From assembly GCA_903813345.2 (NCBI GenBank), contig CAIIXF020000002.1:3632001-3696000 (forward strand): a stretch of 64,000 nucleotides of DNA. Direction: 5' to 3'. The stretch is from Owenia fusiformis. Taxonomy: Eukaryota; Annelida; Polychaeta; Sabellida; Oweniidae. The position numbers and the translations under genes were made by a program. This document shows positions 48,601-64,000 of this stretch, one piece after another; the stretch's first letter is position 1; the number at the start of each line of letters is the position of its first letter. The notes below the pieces were generated by a model. It was not told the origin of the DNA. It did not search any database and was given only the letters and a program-made list of their open reading frames with translations.

Positions 48601-49090
48601 ATTCATAATCCAAAACATTCGTATCATATTTATTATTATCCTATTTTAATGAGAATGTTTCATTAATTTGGTGAAAGCAATATATTTGATGGATTTGTCA
48701 ACAAAACACACTCCCTTACAATACTTGCTACCATTTAACCATAAGAAATAAAACTAGAACTGTAAATAATGGATCCATGTTAATGGCTACATGTTAATAG
48801 CTCCATGTTAAACTTATCTGACAGAGCAAAGATCTCATTTTAATATAATATAATTATAAAAATAAGACAATTATTTTTAACATGTACATGATATTCATTT
48901 AGACTGTACATTAATGGCAAATGACTATTTGAGAAATCAAAATGAAGAATACTATGTATTATGTACATAAACAAGTTTTAGGTTTAACTGCTATGTGAAT
49001 AATGTACTCTTTGTACATTTTAACACATATAACAAAAAAAAACATACAATGTACCAATGTATATTGATTTGAATAAATTAAAACGATTTC
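45637..49090 (+). other. Probable 3' UTR and downstream flank of the ELF-like gene
   Basis: No further ETS-gene exon is found. AATAAA signals lie at 47832, 48747 and 49072, so the untranslated tail could be up to about 3.4 kb. The true poly(A) site is not resolved. A 35-bp duplication (ATTTCCTCCACCAGGTGGTG at 47137 and 47172) lies within it. Open frames here (such as 46533-46871) look random. Confidence 0.45.
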
Positions 49091-49140
49091 GGATAATTGA
49101 GAGTTATGTTTTAACTAAATGATTTTTTTAGATAAATACA

Positions 49141-49252
49141 AGGGGTTATCTAAAAGTAAGGCGACTGTAATGTATAAATAGATAACACACATTCTCTGAG
49201 AATTTACGGATTTAACATTTTGAAACGGTCAACTTACTTTTGAATCGCCCCT
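49141..49252. mobile_element. MITE-like inverted repeat, 112 bp
   Basis: It begins AGGGGTTATCTAAAAGTAAG and ends CTTACTTTTGAATCGCCCCT. About 19 of 25 terminal positions pair. There is no coding capacity and no definite target duplication. Confidence 0.5.
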
Positions 49253-50717
49253 CGTAAATAGACCCAAGTCTCAGAAAAGAAAAGACCACGGTGTGTTTTA
49301 AAAACGCCAATGGCAAAAAACACCTGAGAACCCAACTAATGATAAAGATACAAACCCTGATTTCTTAAGCAAAGATCTAACACCACAACCGTTGAGTTAA
49401 TATTGTAATTCAAAGCCACTTTATAATCAGTTTTCATCGTGTATTGTATTGTATATTTATATGCATCCAATCACCAGAGTTACAATAATAAAGTTACAAA
49501 TTGAAATCATGAATAAAAATACACATAAAAAAATAGTGAACAATGCTATATCCCCAATTAAAATAAAACCTCTATAGTAATAGAATCACATCTTCCCAAA
49601 GGTTGATATTGCTGAGGACACATTTACACTGTAGTTGCCATACCAACGGATTTCTCTTGATTTCCATAGCCAGGAAATGTTCCATTGTTTCAGGTTCTTT
49701 TACCACATACACTGTAGATTACAATTTAAGTGGAATTTGACTACATCCTTTTTTTAACCTATTGGAAACTCTTGAGCTAAGATCCACCATATGTTTGGTG
49801 TTTTACATTTATGGACGGTTAGAAAATGAGAAAGGCCTGTATTTTGGACATGTATCACTGGCCCAATATAAATCCAATTTGAAAAATAAGAAATGTAGGT
49901 CGTAACGGTTTACATTTTTATTTGTGTCAAAATGAAAGTGTCTATTAAATTCTTTTACGAATTCATAATGACGCAATGGTATATCTTTACAAAATCAATA
50001 TCAAATGATGAATTGTTTTTTTTAAATTGAAATGAAATATAAGATTAGTGTCAGAAGGAAATAAATTACATATTACAATTTAGGTCGTGGCGGTTTGCTT
50101 TTTATTATCGATATTTTATTCGTGTAAATTTTTCAGCTCATGGACAAACTTAGCGACAAGAGCGAAATGCCAACTTGACTTTTTTTTATTATAGCAGCTC
50201 CATCAAGATACGTATTTAGAATTAGTGTGATAGGTATTATGCAGGAACCATGTTACGAGATGCGGATTTCAATATATAAGAATTCAACTAAATGTAATTC
50301 AATGTAAAATAATGTTCCATGTTTATTAATTGTTCGTTTTTATATTTTAGATTTTTGATAGTAAATTACGTTTTGAAGTTTGTGTCTAAATATAAAGTTG
50401 AAGTTTCTTCATCAAAAATGTCCAAAAAGATGACTCCGTGTCTCAGTTCTAACAATAAACAAAAACTTGCGATCGACTTATCTTTTCGGACTCCATCCAA
50501 TTTCTTTTTTTATTAAGAAACAATTAACAAACAGGCGATTACATGATAACGGAAGACACAATTACCTGGAAATATTACAGACGATGCGTTGCTACCTGGA
50601 GCATTGTATTAACGTTCAAAATTTACTTTTCCAACATATTTTCCCTTTTTACCACATGTGATTCTGTCTTTGTTTATATCACGTGATTCTATCGATAAGA
50701 AGATTGGATCTCCTACA
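49253..50717. other. Intergenic stretch between the two genes
   Basis: AT-rich. No exon, RNA gene or bounded element was seen. The small frames at 50319-50661 lack support. Confidence 0.4.
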
Positions 50718-50846
50718 CAGGGAGATATGCCGATTACTCATAGTACAAAACTAGTACTAAATTAGTATTTAGAACTAAAGTATTTACTGAAATGAGGACT
50801 CGATTTGCGCTATAAATGCTGTTTTAGTACTCGGCATGTCTCCCTG
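50718..50846. mobile_element. MITE, 129 bp, CAGGGAGAYATGCCGA ends
   Basis: The left end CAGGGAGATATGCCGATTACT pairs with the right end AGTACTCGGCATGTCTCCCTG, with two or three mismatches over 21 bp. The interior is itself partly symmetrical (AGTACAAAACTAGTACTAAA). It lies about 520 bp upstream of the esterase start codon. Confidence 0.65.
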
Positions 50847-51109
50847 TATTGCCCCTTTCATTTATATATGTATGACATGCACTGATTATGCGTACTCCAT
50901 ATATACTACTTTTTAACACATAGGCGTGCTTAAACCAATCATTGAAAACATTCTGTAAAAACTCGGTCCTTTATGTATTGTTGACTGATTGACAACAATT
51001 TAATGCGAAAAAAATTTATATATATTTTATATAACTGTTTTTGTTAACATTTTTTGTTTTTAGTGCAATTGTTTTTTGTTCCTTTTTACCATTTCTTAAG
51101 AATGAAATA

Positions 51110-51240
51110 AAATGCGGTAGATTTCAGCAAAAATACGGGAGATATCAGTAAAAACACTGGAGATTTCAGCAGAAATACGGAAGATTTTACGAAAAAAAAA
51201 CTTCGTGAGATTTTTAGAGAAATACGGTACGGGAGTTTAC
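51110..51240. repeat. 21-bp repeat upstream of the esterase gene
   Basis: Five to six imperfect units of GAGATTTCAGCAAAAATACGG (GGAGATATCAGTAAAAACACT, GGAGATTTCAGCAGAAATACG and others). The array ends about 130 bp before the start codon and may lie in the promoter or 5' UTR. Confidence 0.75.
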
Positions 51241-51369
51241 GTTCATGTAATTCGTTAGTAGCATTCGATAAAACATTCATTTATATCAATTTAATTGATA
51301 CAAATCATAATTAGCCCAAGTAGGTGAACGACCAAGTCATAAATGATAAGTTAATCGCAAGTGCTAAAA

Positions 51370-61313
<9,944 letters not shown>

Positions 61314-61410
61314 AGGAGAAAGAAGAGGAATCGAATTTTTACTGATGAACTGAACATAACCTGCTTTGATAGTGATATTACAACAATGATACTTTTCTGA
61401 ACTCATGGAA

Positions 61411-61416
61411 AATAAA
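61411..61416 (+). terminator. Poly(A) signal AATAAA of the esterase gene
   Basis: AATAAA lies 98 bp after the stop codon, giving a short 3' UTR ending near 61430. A second AATAAA lies near 61627. Confidence 0.55.
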
Positions 61417-61429
61417 AACAATTGCTGAA

Positions 61430-63480
61430 GAAATAACTGATATGAAGAAAGCAAAAAACTTTACAGTTCACCATCTGAACATATATGCTGTATTGTTAAT
61501 CGAGAAGAAAGAAATACACAGCTTGCAAGTTTGGTCGATCTTGTTTTATATTTTAAGCATGCACAAAACTTATGCACATCATTATATGATCATACTAGAT
61601 TTATTTTGTGATTTTAAAGTTCTTGAAATAAACCGTATTAAAGAAACAATCCTCGTTTACAACATGATATTCAAAACTAGGATTCCTTACATTCTCGTTA
61701 TAAACAATCGCTTGTCTTTAAAAATGATGAAAACCCTGGGGTTTATTTAACTATAACTGATATCTTGATCTAAACATAAGACGTAAATATAGAGGAGTCT
61801 ATACGTTTGCTTTGTCTATAAGATGTGCTCCCCAGGTGAAAGTTGGAAAGTCTGCAATAAGAGTTAGAAACTTTTCAATTCGGTCACTGACCAAAAGTAG
61901 CTACTTGTAACTGGGTCTGTGGCCACAAAAATGGCCAATTTGGTCAATCAAATGTAAAAGTTTAAGTGGGTTTCCTAGGGCAGTGGATAACCAGGAAATT
62001 GTAAAACTCTGCAAGTTGGTCAACAAGATGAGGACTCCCTCTTTGGGTCAAACAGATAACAACGACCTATCTGGGTTAATCAATGAGACAAGTCACACTA
62101 TTTGGATCAACCAATTAAAACTTAGCTGTATTTTCCTTAGAGAAAAGTTGCAATATTTCTACGAGTGTCCCAACTACACCCATGATCATCACCTGCTCCA
62201 AAATTAAAATGTTCATATTTTCATTCATCTTATTTTTAACTAAGAATCATCCAAGAAAAAAACTTGAAATTAAAGATCACTTTTTACGTCACACAATTTA
62301 CCATTACAGAAATCTATCAATATGTGCAAATGAAGGATTCCTATCCTTATTTGTTCTTATTTAAATTACAAATATTCTGAGGGAAAATTGGTGTTCATTG
62401 TTTTCATGAACATCACTGAAATCCTGCTAATCAATGCTTAACCAGAAGGCCAGAAAATCAACAAAGAGTAATGCTATATGGTAAGTTGATTAAAACTTAA
62501 CCATTCAATTCTAAAATTTTCCACCAGGATGATGCAGCCGATCGCACTGCCATATTGTGCAAGAAACCATCACAAATAGCTGGTAAAATAGATGGCAAAG
62601 CTGTCCCAAGTTACATACTCTCCAGATGAGACAATCCTTTGATTTTGCTGTTTTCACTAGGATGAAGGATCAGCTAAGAGATGCACTTTGTGGAACAATG
62701 AAACAGCTTTTTGCAGTCAAGATTGCCCTTCTAACAAGTTTTCCAGATGGCTTCAGAGTACTGTATCGTCAATGGGTTGAATGCAAGTGACTGTGCATTA
62801 AACGTGAGAGAGAATATTTCTAAAACCTTATGGGACAATAATTGTAACTATTACATTAAGATTTTAGATATCATTTCTGATTCATACAGCCCTATACACT
62901 TAATTAACATAGCATGTTTGTCTATCAAAGTCAATATTATGGCAAAACACAGGTATATGAATCAGAAATAATATCTTAAATTCAATGGGTTAAATTAACT
63001 CTTTGGTTAAATATTTTGCTAAAATCACAATTGTACCGTGATAATGTTTTAATCATTATCGTATTATCATACCTTCAACTTTTTAAACTGGAGCAATATT
63101 TATAAGGCTACAGAAATTAAAAGCAAATTTTGATTTAGGATCGCAATGACATTCTCCTCGACCTTTAAGGGTGACGTTTAATGGTTATAATTATTTTCTT
63201 TTATCTCGTGGGCTACTATATTCGGATTAGATCTTTACCTTTACTGTATATCTTTTTGCGCAATCCTCATTTTTACTTAAGTTTTGTTACTTGAGAATAC
63301 AATTAATTTTTGACTTGAGACTGATAGTGCAGTCAGTTATGACAATAAAACCCTTGAATTGCACTTGCTATATATACGGCACCAAGTATTATTATTACAT
63401 ATATTTATGAAATCCACCGAAGTGGTGTCAAAAAGTGGCCCCAGTGGATAGTAACAGGCTTCGAGAATTTTGCATGTTTC
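61430..63480. other. Downstream flank, no gene supported
   Basis: AT-rich sequence with small open frames. One stretch at 62527-62630 reads as a plausible but stop-interrupted peptide (DDAADRTAILCKKPSQIAGK) and could be a decayed element or pseudogene. I do not recognise it. TTGGTCAA words recur at 61930-62110. Confidence 0.35.
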
Positions 63481-64000
63481 CATTGAGCCCCATGTTAATT
63501 TATCAATCTTCAAAAGACCCCCTGCAAAACAGTTCAAGAGCAATAAAGTCAATCTTCCTAGGATGTAACCATGACTCAAATGCCTTCAAAATAAGAAGGG
63601 TTACAAGCTAGATTTTGTCTAGTTCAAAATATATTGGTGTTTGAATTTGGAAAATTCCCATTGACTACTCTCAATATGGCTTTACTAAAGGGTCATTTTC
63701 TCCAAAAGTCCACTATGGAATTTTCTGATGTTGCAGATTCTACAGCCAATATATTGACTTTCAAAAAACCAAACAGGCACATTTCTAAAAAAATCATTTT
63801 TTATATATTTAGTTATTAAGTTGCTCACGAAAACTCCATTGAGTCCCATGTTAATTTATCAATCTTCAAAAGACCCCCTGCAGAACAGTTCAAGAGCAAT
63901 AAAGGTAATCTTACTAGTATGTAATTATAACTTGAATGTCTTCAAAATAAGAAGGGTTACAAGTTGGATTTTATCTAGTTCAAAAGATATTGACGATTGA
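63481..64000. repeat. Two copies of a repeat, period about 356 bp
   Basis: CATTGAG(C/T)CCCATGTTAA, followed by a segment ending AAGAAGGGTTACAAG, occurs at 63481-63640 and again at 63837-64000. The intervening sequence differs in detail. It resembles part of a longer tandem or dispersed repeat that continues past the window. Confidence 0.8.

Noticed and set aside
51361-51369. GTG three codons upstream as the esterase start
   Set aside because: Eukaryotic initiation favours the ATG at 51370, which gives a good signal peptide directly.
62747-62971. 74-codon frame MASEYCIVNGLN as a gene
   Set aside because: No recognisable motif and no splice or promoter context. It may be part of a decayed element.

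Overview
The window is eukaryotic, AT-rich, intron-dense animal DNA. It has no operons and all credible exons use GT-AG splice sites. Long repeat-filled introns, many MITE-like DNA transposons, a tRNA-derived SINE and minisatellites suggest a marine invertebrate. A deuterostome such as a hemichordate or echinoderm is my guess, but the sequence does not prove it. Two multi-exon genes can be rebuilt, both on the + strand.

Gene 1 (about 4.2-45.6 kb, + strand) is an ETS transcription factor of the ELF1/ELF2/ELF4 subfamily. Seven shared exons (25381-45636) carry a conserved '[11 protein letters not shown]' block, a serine/acidic block, a 'THIAMRP' block, a 'KKGRKPK' basic/AT-hook-like block and the ETS domain. 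Two alternative first coding exons splice to them in the same phase. A short upstream one (4235-4289) closely resembles the N-terminus of the vertebrate ELF2B/NERF-1 isoform. A long one (21537-22134) encodes 199 unfamiliar residues behind a TATA-like box. The proteins would be 322 and 503 aa. An unidentified Arg-rich exon (2652-2775), also phase-compatible, lies upstream.

Gene 2 (51370-61313, + strand, 13 exons, 647 aa) is a carboxylesterase/cholinesterase-family protein. It has a signal peptide, an apparently intact Ser-Asp-His triad, a Thr-rich stalk, one C-terminal transmembrane helix and a 10-residue cytoplasmic tail. The layout is neuroligin-like, but the active site is retained.

Repeats fill most of the rest. 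At 1-1400 there are short repeats and a 243-bp tandem duplication. At 5.08-6.37 kb lies a non-autonomous DNA transposon with about 44-bp TIRs. At 8.17-11.72 kb lies a TTAA-flanked 3.55-kb element without a visible transposase. Pogo/Tigger-like short elements sit near 13.8, 35.5 and 41.2-42.1 kb, and other MITEs near 7.1, 15.3, 43.6, 49.1 and 50.7 kb. A foldback element occupies 52.7-53.26 kb inside the esterase gene. Two copies of one tRNA-derived SINE lie at 4.7 and 55.1 kb, and minisatellites occur in many introns. The last 2.5 kb holds no gene that I can support, but contains a pair of related repeat copies.

No bacterial, viral, rRNA or CRISPR features were seen. All coordinates and exon joins were worked out by eye from splice consensus, phase and family resemblance.
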